From positions 16,058 to 80,057 of the forward strand of contig NZ_JAAGVY010000021.1 of assembly GCF_010686655.1 (NCBI RefSeq): a stretch of DNA of 64,000 bases, in the 5' to 3' direction. Below the pieces are notes generated by a model, which saw only the letters and a program-made list of their open reading frames with translations, was not told the origin of the DNA and made no database searches. Position 1 is the first letter of the stretch. Every line of letters begins with the position of its first letter. Shown here in pieces: positions 19,301 to 28,338 of this stretch. The stretch is from Cryomorpha ignava (lineage in GTDB: Bacteria > Bacteroidota > Bacteroidia > Flavobacteriales_D > Cryomorphaceae). The position numbers were made by a program, and so were the translations under genes.

Positions 19301-21912
19301 GCGAAGCGGCAACCATTCTTGGTTTTAGCAGCGATAAAGACAATTACAATGTTGGCGAAAGCGTAAAACTCACCTTTCCGAGTCCTGAAATTGGTCGCGC
19401 ACTTATTTGCATTGAAAACGGAACAAAGATTTTAGAGAAATACTGGGTTGAAACCAAGGCGGGCGAAACCAAGTTTGAATTTACAACCACAGCTGCCATG
19501 TCGCCAAATGTTTTTGCGCATATCAGTTTGCTTCAACCCCATTCACAAACGGTGAACGACCGGCCTATACGGATGTATGGAGTGATTCCCATTCCCGTAG
19601 AAAATCCGCAATCGCGCTTAAAACCCGAGATTATTGCGGCTGAAGTACTGCGCCCCGAAACAACTGCAAAAATTGGAGTAAAAGAAACAGATGGCAAACC
19701 AATGACTTACACCCTTGCTGTTGTTGATGAAGGATTGCTCGGCTTAACCCGTTTTAAAACGCCCAATCCGTGGGATGCTTTTTACGCTCGCGAGGCACTT
19801 GGTGTGCAAACCTGGGATATGTACGATGAGGTTATTGGCGCTTTGGCCGATGGCGATGGAAATGTATTGAGCATTGGTGGTGACGAGGAAGCTGTAGATC
19901 CGGGCAAGCAAAAGGCAATTCGCTTTAAACCGGTGGTGCGATTTCTCGGCCCTTTCAACCTCGAAGCCGGAAAAACAGCCAATCACGAAATTTCAATTCC
20001 AAACTACATTGGCGCGGTGCGCATAATGGTTGTGGCCGGTCGCGATAAAGCCTATGGAAATGCAGAGAAAGAAGTTCCGGTTCGCAGCCCGGTGATGGTG
20101 CTGGGCACGCTTCCACGGGTTTTGGGCCCCAATGAGCGCGTTTCCCTTCCGGTAAATGTCTTTGCAATGGAAGATCAGATAAAAGATGTAACCGTAACTG
20201 TAACAACCAATGATTTGGTGACCCTTACGGGAAATAAAACCCAAAAATTGCACTTTGATAAAACCGGCGACGATCTGGTATTTTTTGATTTAACCACTTC
20301 TCGTAAAACGGGAATTGGAAAGATCAGCATCGAAGCCAAAAGCGGAAAAGAAGTGTCTCGGTATGAAGTAGAGATTGATGTTAGAGCTTCTAATCCACTC
20401 TACACCACAGTGCGCGATACTGTAATTGCTCCCGGAGAAACATGGAATGCCAATTACGCTCTTTTCGGGGTAGATGAAACCAATAAGGCAGTGATAGAGC
20501 TCTCTAAACTACCTGCGTTAAATCTTGAAAAACGATTGGAGTTTCTGATTCAGTATCCACATGGATGTATTGAGCAGATTACTTCAGGTGTTTTCCCGCA
20601 AATATATCTGGGCAAGATGATTGACTTATCAAGCAGCCAAAAGATTGAAATTGAGGACAATGTAAAAGTTGTACTTCGGGCTTACCGCAATTTTCAGCGG
20701 CCCGGCGGCGGATTATCCTATTGGCCCGGTGCGAGAAGCGAAAATGATTGGGGTACTAACTATGCCGGACACTTTATGCTCGAAGCCGAAAAGCAGGGGT
20801 ATGCCCTACCCGCCGGACTTAAAGCGCAATGGATAAAGTATCAGAAATCTGCTTCACGCAAATGGAACAGCAATGAGTACAGAAGCCGCGATTATGAGCA
20901 GCGCATTCAGTCTTACCGACTTTTTACGCTCGCATTGGCCGGAGAGCCTGATTATGGTTCTATGAATGTGCTCAAGGCACAATCAACGCTCAATATTTCA
21001 GCGCGATGGATGTTGGCTTTGGCATACACTACTGCCGGCCAGCCCGAAGTAGCCAAAAATCTCGTAGAAGGCCAGGTTCGCGATATTCCAAACTATACCG
21101 AGCTATCCTATTCTTATGGCTCGGGCTTGCGGGATGAAGGCTTTGTACTTCAAACACTGGTGGCCCTTAATATGAAAACAGATGCAGCTATGGTGGCACG
21201 CCACATTGCAGAGCGCATGGGCAGCGACCGCTGGTACAGCACCCAAACTGTGGCGTACAGCCTTGGGGCACTCGCCTTATACATGGGCAATACGAAAGAT
21301 AGCGGCTTGAAAACCACCATTTCCGGAAACGGGAAACCAAAGGAAATAAATACCGGCAAAGATTTGATTCAGGAAATCCTTACTGTGAATGGTGAGAAAG
21401 GGAATGTCACAGCGCAGAATAACTCAAATGAAAATATGTTTGCGCGTTTGCTGATTTCGGGCAAGCCGATAGAAGGCAAGGAAGCGCGAATAGCGAGCAA
21501 TTTGCGGATGGAGATAAAATATCTGGACGCAAATCACAACCCGATTGATGTTTCAAAACTGAAAATGGGCATCGATTTTATTGCAGATGTTACCATTATT
21601 AACCCTGGAACTCGCGGTCGATATCAGGAAATGGCGCTGACTCAAATTTTCCCATCAGGTTGGGAAATTCTGAACCCGCGCATGAGTGATGCCAACGATG
21701 CAAGCGGTGCAACTCCTACTTATCAGGATATTCGTGACGATAGCGTACTGTCGTATTTTGATTTGGGAACTGGCGATAGAATAAAGTTTAAAATACGGTT
21801 GAATGCTACGTATCAGGGACGTTTTTATATGCCAGCTATAAAGTGCCATGCCATGTATGATGAGTCTATTATTGCTATTGAGCCGGGTAAATGGATTGAG
21901 GTGGTTAAGTGA
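16387..21912 (+). CDS. Alpha-2-macroglobulin family lipoprotein
   Basis: 1841 residues. A lipoprotein signal with lipobox LVGC puts the acylated cysteine at residue 22. The long series of macroglobulin beta domains includes the segment GERGVWRPGDSLYLNFIL typical of bacterial A2M. The thioester motif CIEQ is intact at 1394-1397 in the context YPHGCIEQITSG, followed by the alpha-helical thioester domain. Bacterial A2Ms trap proteases in the periplasm, guarding the envelope when peptidoglycan is damaged. In E. coli and many others the gene is next to pbpC, as it is here (pbpC at 22383), which supports the call. The start at 16387 gives the shortest n-region before the lipobox. Large but intact. 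Confidence 0.95.
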   Translation: MSAARFIRISLVAFLSIYLVGCSDPEEKIETNPAFGEFIFAYTSGVISSNDPILIQLAQPYSGSMSADDALPDNLFSFEPKIEGKAIWLNESTLKFLPNEKLPGNTNYLGKLDLSTLMDVPKDMKTFKFQFQTIKQDMSVYVDGLDAYSPTDLTRVMLKGKIHTADIIETEQIKKAISVKQGDKDLGFTLISESDRIFAFTVENIVRGDERSKVKILWSLGGNEKEDAGEKTIEIPSLSDFEVMNVKVDRGAEQAVTVFFSDPLSDQKLDAIVSVEDVESLKYLIDGNALKIYPQSKVNGHKLLRINGAIKNVADKSMGKEYSASIAFELEKPAVRLIGDKSIIPTQKQGLVFPFEAVSLEGVDVYITKIFSNNILQYLQSAEMGESYYLNRVGRHIYRKHINLRQAGGADLYSWNRYYVDLSEVIKVDPGALYEVDIRFKQKDAVYNCDENDSGKETDNLNTGNQGWISDGTYFIDDYWKNYQYNWEEQENPCNAAYYNRYTTSSKRVIMATNIGLTAKMGGDKNLLVVVNDLRTTTPFQAATIKVYDYQQQLIAETLSDENGFANIKCIREPFAIVASSTNDKAYLKINQGNALSLSKFDVAGQHVQDGIKGFIYGERGVWRPGDSLYLNFILEDTEQILPKAHPVEMELYNPLGQLVTRIVKTKSVNGFYDFRTATNSEAPTGDYRMNISVGNRSFNKSIKIETVKPNRLKISFEFDDVQANAKNLKGVLEAKWLHGATASNLTADVTMSLRGMKTTIKGFEKYHFDNNIREGFSTESTEIFDGKLNAEGKANLNIDMGDKTQNAPGMLKASFSTKVYEPGGNFSVDYHSINYAPYNSFAGMELPESNMWGNALETDQEHEIKLVSVDAKGKPTDRKELLVKVFRIDNYWWYDSYNGNTYNYLNSSYYQEIRSEKVALTKGRGTYNITIPERSWGRYLIHIEDPVSGHTSAQFVYFDWPYWMRANRTNSEAATILGFSSDKDNYNVGESVKLTFPSPEIGRALICIENGTKILEKYWVETKAGETKFEFTTTAAMSPNVFAHISLLQPHSQTVNDRPIRMYGVIPIPVENPQSRLKPEIIAAEVLRPETTAKIGVKETDGKPMTYTLAVVDEGLLGLTRFKTPNPWDAFYAREALGVQTWDMYDEVIGALADGDGNVLSIGGDEEAVDPGKQKAIRFKPVVRFLGPFNLEAGKTANHEISIPNYIGAVRIMVVAGRDKAYGNAEKEVPVRSPVMVLGTLPRVLGPNERVSLPVNVFAMEDQIKDVTVTVTTNDLVTLTGNKTQKLHFDKTGDDLVFFDLTTSRKTGIGKISIEAKSGKEVSRYEVEIDVRASNPLYTTVRDTVIAPGETWNANYALFGVDETNKAVIELSKLPALNLEKRLEFLIQYPHGCIEQITSGVFPQIYLGKMIDLSSSQKIEIEDNVKVVLRAYRNFQRPGGGLSYWPGARSENDWGTNYAGHFMLEAEKQGYALPAGLKAQWIKYQKSASRKWNSNEYRSRDYEQRIQSYRLFTLALAGEPDYGSMNVLKAQSTLNISARWMLALAYTTAGQPEVAKNLVEGQVRDIPNYTELSYSYGSGLRDEGFVLQTLVALNMKTDAAMVARHIAERMGSDRWYSTQTVAYSLGALALYMGNTKDSGLKTTISGNGKPKEINTGKDLIQEILTVNGEKGNVTAQNNSNENMFARLLISGKPIEGKEARIASNLRMEIKYLDANHNPIDVSKLKMGIDFIADVTIINPGTRGRYQEMALTQIFPSGWEILNPRMSDANDASGATPTYQDIRDDSVLSYFDLGTGDRIKFKIRLNATYQGRFYMPAIKCHAMYDESIIAIEPGKWIEVVK

Positions 21913-21928
21913 TTAGGATTGTGATTGA

Positions 21929-22058
21929 GACCTTCCAGGTTTATTCATTCGTGTCTATTTTTTAAGGAATTAATCATGATTACTATTCTTTTTTTGGTAT
22001 TCGTGAGGACTATGTCGTTCAAGAGATCGCTACGCTAAGTTTGAAAACCTGGCAGGTC
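21929..22058. repeat. Short inverted repeat pair between A2M and the small membrane protein
   Basis: GACCTTCCAGGTTT (21929-21942) and AAACCTGGCAGGTC (22045-22058) are complementary at 13 of 14 positions and bracket about 100 bp. Similar AACCTGGCAGGT palindromes are common between genes in Bacteroidota. Confidence 0.5.
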
Positions 22059-22205
22059 TTTAACGAAATATTTTAATTTTTGGAATAAACTTAGGGGTTT
22101 GACTTATTTGAATTTTGAACCCATTTGCAAAAGCTTATGCCGAATGTGATATCTAATTGTATTTTTGGAAATTAACGCAACAAATTATTAAATCAATTCA
22201 AAAAA

Positions 22206-22373
22206 ATGGGAAAAGGAGCAATAATTACCATCCTGGTCATCGTAGGAATTATAGCAGCCGTTGGGCTTGTAGCAGGTGCAGTACTGCAATTGATGCAAGC
22301 AGTAATCGGGTTTGTGGTGTGGGCAGTAGTCATTTTGGCCATCTATTTTATTATAAAATCAAAAGTGGATTAG
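22206..22373 (+). CDS. Small two-helix membrane protein between A2M and pbpC
   Basis: 55 residues, starting MGKGAIITILVIVGIIAA and ending IIKSKVD. It consists almost wholly of two hydrophobic helices (about 5-27 and 33-50) with a short polar turn, so an integral inner-membrane peptide. The ATG at 22206 follows an A-rich stretch (TTCAAAAAA). The stop at 22371-22373 lies only 9 bp ahead of the pbpC ATG, so the two are likely translated from one message. No family is recognised. The position between a protease trap and a peptidoglycan synthase suggests an envelope role, for example as an accessory subunit of PbpC, but that is inference only. Confidence 0.65.
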   Translation: MGKGAIITILVIVGIIAAVGLVAGAVLQLMQAVIGFVVWAVVILAIYFIIKSKVD

Positions 22374-22382
22374 TGTAAATTC

Positions 22383-24701
22383 ATGTCCGTTCGCCGCAGA
22401 ATAAGCATTGCCTTGGCCGCCATTTTTTTGGCAATTGGCATATGGTGGTTGTTTTGCCTTCCGGCGAATTTATTTGATAAACCTTTGAGCACCATCGTGC
22501 TCGATAGAACCGGACAGTTGATTGGTGCGCGAATTGCCGATGATGGACAGTGGCGATTTCCGGAAACGGATACTGTTCCCGTGAAATTTGCAGCCTGCAT
22601 TACAACTTATGAAGACGGCGGTTTTTACAGTCACCCGGGCATAAGCCCTGGAGCTATGTTGCGCGCTGCATGGCAGAATGTAAATCGTGGTGGCGTAGTG
22701 AGCGGAGCCAGCACAATTACAATGCAGATCATGCGGATGTCGAGAAGTCCTAAACCCAGATCGATATGGCAAAAACTAATTGAAATCAGCTGGGCAACGC
22801 GAGCAGAATGGCGCTATTCTAAAGATGAAATTCTCAATTTATATGCATCCAATGCTCCGTTTGGTGGAAATGTAGTAGGCCTTGATGCGGCAGCCTGGCG
22901 GTATTTTAATAAGCCTGCTTATGCCCTGTCGTGGTCAGAAAGTGCCGTGCTTGCTGTATTGCCAAATGCGCCGGGAATGATCTATCCGGGACGAAATCCC
23001 GCAGAGCTTTTGCGAAAGCGAAATGGATTACTCAAAGATTTGCGCGAAAATGAGATTATTAGCGACGAAGATTACAGCCTCGCGCTGCTCGAAGATTTGC
23101 CGTCCACTCCCCTTCCACTACCTGAAAATGCACGGCATCTTCTCGCCACAGCCGCTAAAACAAAAGATGGTCAGCGCATTGAATTGACCATAAAAAGCAG
23201 ATTGCAAAACGATGCCACAGATATTCTGAATCGGCGACTTGACGACCTGCGCAGAAATCACATTAACAATGGGGCTCTCCTGATTTCAGACACAGAAACA
23301 GGCGAAATACTCGCTTATGTAGGCAATGGGAAACCTTTTGAAGACAATGATGGAACGGCTAATGACATGATTATGACTCCTCGAAGTTCGGGATCTATTC
23401 TCAAGCCTTTTCTTTTTGGCGCCATGATAGAAAGCGGCGTTCTGACACCCCGTCAGCTCGTACCCGATATTCCAACTCAATACTCTGGATTTTCGCCAAA
23501 AAACTACGATGAATCGTATAGCGGCGCAGTGCCTGCTGAAGAAGCACTCGCCAGGTCGCTTAATATTCCTGCGGTGAGAATGCTGCGCGATTATGGTATT
23601 CCAAATTTTCATAAAACGCTGAATGAAATTGGATTTACGACAATTACTAAAAGCCCTGGGCATTACGGATTAAGTTTGATATTGGGTGGTGCAGAAGTTA
23701 CCCTCTGGGATTTGGTAAACGCATACCGGATGATGGGAAATACGTTAAACCGATATCCATCGCACCCGCCTTTTATTTCTATTGGCTACAGCCTAAACCA
23801 GCGAGATACATTGCCAAAATATTCTATAGATGCCGGTGCCTGCTATTCCACTGCCGACGCGATGGCTATGGTAACCCGACCGGATGAACGTGCAAGCTGG
23901 GAAGTTTTTGGCGGATCTGAAAAAATAGCCTGGAAAACTGGGACAAGCTATGGTTTTAGAGATGCTTGGGCGGTGGGCATTACTGCCAAATACACGGTAG
24001 GCGTTTGGGTGGGAAATGCCAGTGGTGAAGGCCGTCCGGGGATTACGGGGCTGAATGCTGCCGCACCTGTAATGTTCGATATTTTTAACATCCTTCCAGA
24101 TACACGGTGGTTTATGCAACCCACAGCTGAATTTGCTCTGGCCAATATGTGCGCGCGCAGTGGAATGCGTGCATCTAATATTTGTGCTGATATACGGAGC
24201 GAGCAAATACCAAAAACTTGTCTTGAAACTCCGGCGTGCAACTATTGCGAATGGGTACACGTAGATGAAAATGAAGAATATAGAGTAAATACTGATTGCT
24301 ATCCCCAGTCTAAAATTCATACGAAATCATGGTTTTTGCTGCCTCCGCTCGAAGCCTGGTATTATCAGCGATACAATGCAGATTACACGAGATTGCCAGA
24401 CTGGAAGGCGGATTGCAATCCCCAAAAATCTGGAAATGTGATGCGTATGATTTACCCACGTGAAGAATCGAGTGTATTCATTCCGAGAGAATTAGGCGGT
24501 GAAAAAGAAAAAATTGTGTTAAAAGCAGCACATACGCGGCCAAATGCCGTAATTTACTGGCATATAAATGATGAATATATTGGAGTGACTTCAGGTTTTC
24601 ATCAAATGGAGATACAGGTGCCTACCGGTTCATATCGCCTGCTGATGGTAGATAATACCGGAGAAACGCTAATTACAAACATTAAAGTAGAGACCAAGTA
24701 G
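22383..24701 (+). CDS. pbpC: Penicillin-binding protein 1C
   Basis: 772 residues. An N-terminal membrane anchor (about 7-27) is followed by a GT51 transglycosylase (about 45-230, catalytic glutamate in YEDGGFYSHPG at 77) and a transpeptidase (about 290-560) with SxxK = SILK (338-341), SxN = SLN (392-394) and KTGTS (518-522). The tail at about 675-770 matches the C-terminal domain of PBP1C-type proteins (GEKEKIVLKAAHTRPNAVIY). It polymerises and cross-links peptidoglycan at the inner membrane. A cysteine-rich linker (about 585-640, with several CxxC-like pairs) precedes the C-terminal domain. The neighbourhood with A2M is the classic arrangement. The stop TAG coincides with the end of a MITE-like repeat. 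Confidence 0.95.
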   Translation: MSVRRRISIALAAIFLAIGIWWLFCLPANLFDKPLSTIVLDRTGQLIGARIADDGQWRFPETDTVPVKFAACITTYEDGGFYSHPGISPGAMLRAAWQNVNRGGVVSGASTITMQIMRMSRSPKPRSIWQKLIEISWATRAEWRYSKDEILNLYASNAPFGGNVVGLDAAAWRYFNKPAYALSWSESAVLAVLPNAPGMIYPGRNPAELLRKRNGLLKDLRENEIISDEDYSLALLEDLPSTPLPLPENARHLLATAAKTKDGQRIELTIKSRLQNDATDILNRRLDDLRRNHINNGALLISDTETGEILAYVGNGKPFEDNDGTANDMIMTPRSSGSILKPFLFGAMIESGVLTPRQLVPDIPTQYSGFSPKNYDESYSGAVPAEEALARSLNIPAVRMLRDYGIPNFHKTLNEIGFTTITKSPGHYGLSLILGGAEVTLWDLVNAYRMMGNTLNRYPSHPPFISIGYSLNQRDTLPKYSIDAGACYSTADAMAMVTRPDERASWEVFGGSEKIAWKTGTSYGFRDAWAVGITAKYTVGVWVGNASGEGRPGITGLNAAAPVMFDIFNILPDTRWFMQPTAEFALANMCARSGMRASNICADIRSEQIPKTCLETPACNYCEWVHVDENEEYRVNTDCYPQSKIHTKSWFLLPPLEAWYYQRYNADYTRLPDWKADCNPQKSGNVMRMIYPREESSVFIPRELGGEKEKIVLKAAHTRPNAVIYWHINDEYIGVTSGFHQMEIQVPTGSYRLLMVDNTGETLITNIKVETK

Positions 24702-24904
24702 TGTCTGTCCATAAAGTCCAATAGCTGCGTTACGCTCGCCGCTTGAAATCCTCATTTACAAGAGTAAACTGCGGTTTCAAGCGACTTCGCAAGCCTTGCA
24801 ACCACAGGGCGCCCGTATGGGCTCTTGAACTTTTTGAACCAGACACGCGAGTGAACTAAGCCTAGCGATCTCATGACCGCAGGGAATAATTGACAAACTC
24901 TAAG
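24700..24904. repeat. MITE-like repeat, copy C (inverted relative to A and B)
   Basis: About 205 bp. It begins TAGTGTCTGTCCATAAAGTC, the right-end repeat of copies A and B, and ends ATTGACAAACTCTAAG, the complement of their left end. The interior carries CTTGCAACCACAGGGCGCCC and GTATGGGCTCTTGAAC, the complement of the block in copy A near 920-945. It fills the whole gap between pbpC and the SanA-like gene and reaches to within 5 bp of the latter's start. Confidence 0.7.
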
Positions 24905-24908
24905 AAGA

Positions 24909-25559
24909 TTGAAAAAAAAGATTGGGAAAATACTGAAATTCGTGTTGCTGCCGCTATTTATTGCCGGCCTGATGCTTATTTTGATTTCGAATAAACTGGT
25001 GAGCAATGAATCTAAAGATTGTTATACATCAGTCACAGAAATTCCCGAAAGCGATGTTGCTCTTTTACTTGGCACTGCAAAATACCGTAAAAATGGCGGT
25101 AGGAATCTTTATTATCGATACCGAATGGAGGCCGCCGTAAAATTGTTTAAAGCCGGAAAGGTAAAAGCGATTATTTGCAGTGGCGACAATGCCACAAGAT
25201 ACTACGATGAGCCAAGCACAATGAAGGCCGACCTGGTAAAAATGGGCGTTCCGGCATCGCTCATTTACCTCGACTTCGCAGGTTTTCGCACGCTCGATTC
25301 AGTGGTGCGATCTAAAGAAATATTTTCGCAAACAAGTATAACGGTTGTCTCGCAATCCTTTCACAATGAGCGCGCTTTGTACATTGCCTACCACAAGGGT
25401 ATTAAGGCTATCGGCTTTAATGCCCAGGATGTAACGCGATCTTATGGTCTCAAAACACAAGCTCGCGAGTTTCTGGCGCGTGTAAAGACCATATTAGATA
25501 TCCATTTTCTAAACACAGAACCCAAGTTTTTGGGTGAAAAAATCCGAATTAATTTTTAA
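24909..25559 (+). CDS. SanA/YdcF-like DUF218 membrane protein
   Basis: 216 residues with one N-terminal membrane helix (about 8-27) and a DUF218 domain (about 45-190). The domain shows LLLGTAKY, the basic helix YRYRMEAAVKLFKAGKVKAIICSG (read in part), GDNATRYYDEPSTM, and FHNERALYIAYHKGIKAIGFNA. E. coli SanA is needed for envelope barrier function; its exact reaction is unknown. The start codon is TTG at 24909 with AAGAAGA just upstream; no ATG gives this N-terminus. The start sits immediately after MITE-like copy C, so the transcript leader is made of the repeat. Confidence 0.87.
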   Translation: MKKKIGKILKFVLLPLFIAGLMLILISNKLVSNESKDCYTSVTEIPESDVALLLGTAKYRKNGGRNLYYRYRMEAAVKLFKAGKVKAIICSGDNATRYYDEPSTMKADLVKMGVPASLIYLDFAGFRTLDSVVRSKEIFSQTSITVVSQSFHNERALYIAYHKGIKAIGFNAQDVTRSYGLKTQAREFLARVKTILDIHFLNTEPKFLGEKIRINF

Positions 25560-25772
25560 GTTTTAACGAGGTGATCGCTGAGTAAGTAACGGATTGTGGT
25601 GATAGAACTTTTTAGTGTTTTATACGTGACAATGAGTCAGCTCATGAAACCAATCTGTAGCGCGCTGGCTTAAAGGTCACTAAATGGTAGATGCATATTT
25701 CTAATCATCAATGGCCTTGGTTTAAGATATTTTAACCATCTTTCGCCTCCTGAATTTAGAACAAGATTTAAT

Positions 25773-28283
25773 ATGATTAAATGGATAACGATAATACTCG
25801 CTCTTAGTTTTTCTTATCAATTGAAAGCTGAACATATAACCGGTGGCGATTTTAGTATACAGCATGTAGACGGAAATACTTTTGAAGGCCTGCTCACACT
25901 TTACCGCGACTGCAATTCGAGTGGAGCAGAACTGGATCAGAATGTGATAATAACGGTAAGGGACTTGCTGACCGACGAACACTTCACCGATCTGGATTTT
26001 ACTTTTATCGGTTTTACAGACTATGAAGCAGAACTTGGGAATTCTTGCTTTGTACCGGATATCTGCCTGCAAGTGGGTAATTATTCCGCTGTTTTTACTT
26101 TACCCGACAATCCAAATGGATACTACCTAACAAAAGAGCGTTGCTGTAGAAACAATGCATCAAATAATCTTGCCGGATTTAATTTAGGTTTTGTTTTCAC
26201 CGTAGATGTGCCCGATCCTGCTCTTGAAAATTCAAGTCCCCTTTTTAATCCTTTTCCCACCGACGCCTATTTTTGCATTAATGGAAATAACTTTATTGAT
26301 TTTGGTGCATTCGATGCAGATGACGATTCGCTTGTTTACAGTTTAACTGAACCTCTTAGAGGTTCTACCGATGACTTTAATGCCAACCCAGCTATAGCTT
26401 CTGCCAAGCCTTTTGCGCAGGTTCCATGGGCTGCCGGCTTCTCTACCGACAATCAGGTAGGAGGTGCCGTGCCAATGACTATAAATCCGGTAACCGGACT
26501 AGTAACTGCTCAGCCTACCCAACTTGGTATATTTACTGTAGCCGTAAAAGTTGAAGAATACCGCGATGGTATAAAAATCGGAGAAATTCGACGCGAGTTA
26601 CAGCTGGCCAGCACAATCTGCGCAATGGATATGCCATCCGAAATAACCACACCAAACAATGATACGATTTTCGATGTTTATGCCAATACGGTGTTTTGTA
26701 TAGACATTACAGCAACCGATCCTAATTTGGGAGATACTTTGTTTCTGGAAGCCGGCGGCGAACTTTTTGATGGCAGCGTTGAACCTGGCGCATTATTCCC
26801 TCCTGTAGATAGTTTTTCTACTGTAACCGGTGAGTTTTGCTGGTCGCCAATCTGCACGAATGTGCAAGATGAGCCTTATTTGGTAACCTTTACAGCCTTT
26901 AGCCGAGGCTGTGCCAATGAAGTGCTCGTTACTACCCAAGACATTTACATCAATGTAATTCTCGCAGTAGATGAACCTACCCAATTAGCGCAGCCTTCTA
27001 CGCCAAATGGGCCGGGAGCAGCGATTATCGATCTTTACGACCCATCTACCCATTGTTTTGATTTTCAATTCATTGATCCAAACATAGCGGATTCACTTAA
27101 CGTGATAGCCAGTTCAGATCTGTTTTTACGCGATGAGGTAACGATAGAGCCTTTTGGCAATGATCAGGGTCAAATATCTCTGCCATTTTGCTGGGATGTG
27201 GCTTGCGCCGATGTGCGCGACGAACCATATTTCGTAGATTTTCAGGTAGTAGCCACCAACTGCGAAGTGAATGATACAACCACTTTTTCGGTGCCGATTT
27301 TTGTTATCGTTCAAGACGATGAACCGACGGTTTTTGCACAGCCGGCACAGCAAATTTATTTTGAATTTTATTCAGCCAGTTCACTCTCAATTCCTATTAT
27401 AGTAACCGATGCTAATTATTTCGATACCTTAAATGTTACTGCATCTTCACCTATTTTCTCCCTTCCGCGAAGTGCGGCTACCATATCTGATAGTCTTTTC
27501 GGAAATTCAATCGTGCAAGGCCAGATAGATTGGACGCCGAGCTGCAGGGATGTACGCCCGGAGCCTTACGTAATTACATTTCAGGCTACTGCCAATAGCT
27601 GTAAAACTGCGAAGGTTGTAGACTATACGGTTGAAATATTCCTTACACTGCCCCCAGAAAATTCGGCGTCAATAAGCATGCCTTCTGATGGTGCATATTA
27701 TGAATATTACATTGGCGATGAGCCCGTTGATATTGACGTTTTAGGTTCTGACCCTGATCCGTATGACACCCTCTTGCTCCAATATGCGGGATCGGTAAAC
27801 AGTGCTTTACAGACTTCTCCAACATTTGAAACACAGGGAATTACTGAGACCTCAGTTGGAAAATTCACCTGGGCTCCAGCTTGCGCTGATGTTTTAGACA
27901 CACCGTATGAAGTTGTTTTCGCTCTCTTGTCCTCAAGTTGCCAGAAATTGAATGCAGTTTCAGTATCGGTAAATATTCTGGTTACAACACCTACAAAAGG
28001 AATTATCGAACCCATTGCAAATATTATTACGCCAAATGGTGATGGACGAAACGACATGTGGACAATCGAGAATAAGGATGATCCATGCTTGCTAGGTTTC
28101 AAAGCAATGGTTTGGGATCGCTGGGGCAAGGAAGTCTTTACGACTCAAGACCCTGCCTTTGTGTGGCCGGGAACTTATGGGAATGACAGCGAAGCAAAAA
28201 CAGGTACCTATTTCCAGACGATCGAATTCATTTACAAAGAAACGAAGGAATCCTTTACGGGGACTATTGAGGTGATGAAATAG
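25773..28283 (+). CDS. Secreted repeat protein with T9SS type B (gliding-motility-associated) C-terminal domain
   Basis: 836 residues. A signal peptide (about 1-19) is followed by an N-terminal beta domain (about 20-275, AEHITGGDFS), typical of very large Bacteroidota surface proteins. Four tandem modules of about 115 residues follow; each ends in a C/W-rich signature of the type W-P-C-D-V-EPY with paired cysteines (WSPICTNVQDEPY, WDVACADVRDEPY, WTPSCRDVRPEPY, WAPACADVLDTPY). The last 85 residues (ITPNGDGRNDMWTI, WDRWGKEVF, GTYFQTIEF) form a CHU_C/T9SS type B domain. Export and surface attachment by T9SS are expected; the modules look like disulfide-stabilised cadherin/Ig-like folds. The function is not known. 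Confidence 0.88.
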   Translation: MIKWITIILALSFSYQLKAEHITGGDFSIQHVDGNTFEGLLTLYRDCNSSGAELDQNVIITVRDLLTDEHFTDLDFTFIGFTDYEAELGNSCFVPDICLQVGNYSAVFTLPDNPNGYYLTKERCCRNNASNNLAGFNLGFVFTVDVPDPALENSSPLFNPFPTDAYFCINGNNFIDFGAFDADDDSLVYSLTEPLRGSTDDFNANPAIASAKPFAQVPWAAGFSTDNQVGGAVPMTINPVTGLVTAQPTQLGIFTVAVKVEEYRDGIKIGEIRRELQLASTICAMDMPSEITTPNNDTIFDVYANTVFCIDITATDPNLGDTLFLEAGGELFDGSVEPGALFPPVDSFSTVTGEFCWSPICTNVQDEPYLVTFTAFSRGCANEVLVTTQDIYINVILAVDEPTQLAQPSTPNGPGAAIIDLYDPSTHCFDFQFIDPNIADSLNVIASSDLFLRDEVTIEPFGNDQGQISLPFCWDVACADVRDEPYFVDFQVVATNCEVNDTTTFSVPIFVIVQDDEPTVFAQPAQQIYFEFYSASSLSIPIIVTDANYFDTLNVTASSPIFSLPRSAATISDSLFGNSIVQGQIDWTPSCRDVRPEPYVITFQATANSCKTAKVVDYTVEIFLTLPPENSASISMPSDGAYYEYYIGDEPVDIDVLGSDPDPYDTLLLQYAGSVNSALQTSPTFETQGITETSVGKFTWAPACADVLDTPYEVVFALLSSSCQKLNAVSVSVNILVTTPTKGIIEPIANIITPNGDGRNDMWTIENKDDPCLLGFKAMVWDRWGKEVFTTQDPAFVWPGTYGNDSEAKTGTYFQTIEFIYKETKESFTGTIEVMK

Positions 28284-28338
28284 TCGCGAGTCAGTTAGTC
28301 GCGAGTCTCTAGTCGCGAGTCTCGAGAATGAGTCGCAA
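28281..28338 (+). repeat. Heptamer array overlapping the stop of the T9SS type B gene
   Basis: Units TAGTCGC and GAGTCTC alternate (TAGTCGC GAGTCAG t TAGTCGC GAGTCTC TAGTCGC GAGTCTC GAGAATG AGTCGC), in 7-bp phase with one extra base. The first three bases of the first unit are the TAG stop codon of the upstream gene. Confidence 0.7.

Noticed and set aside
16387..21912. Several long frames (up to 123 codons) antisense to the A2M gene
   Set aside because: All lie inside a gene with clear domains and an intact thioester; they show no motifs of their own.
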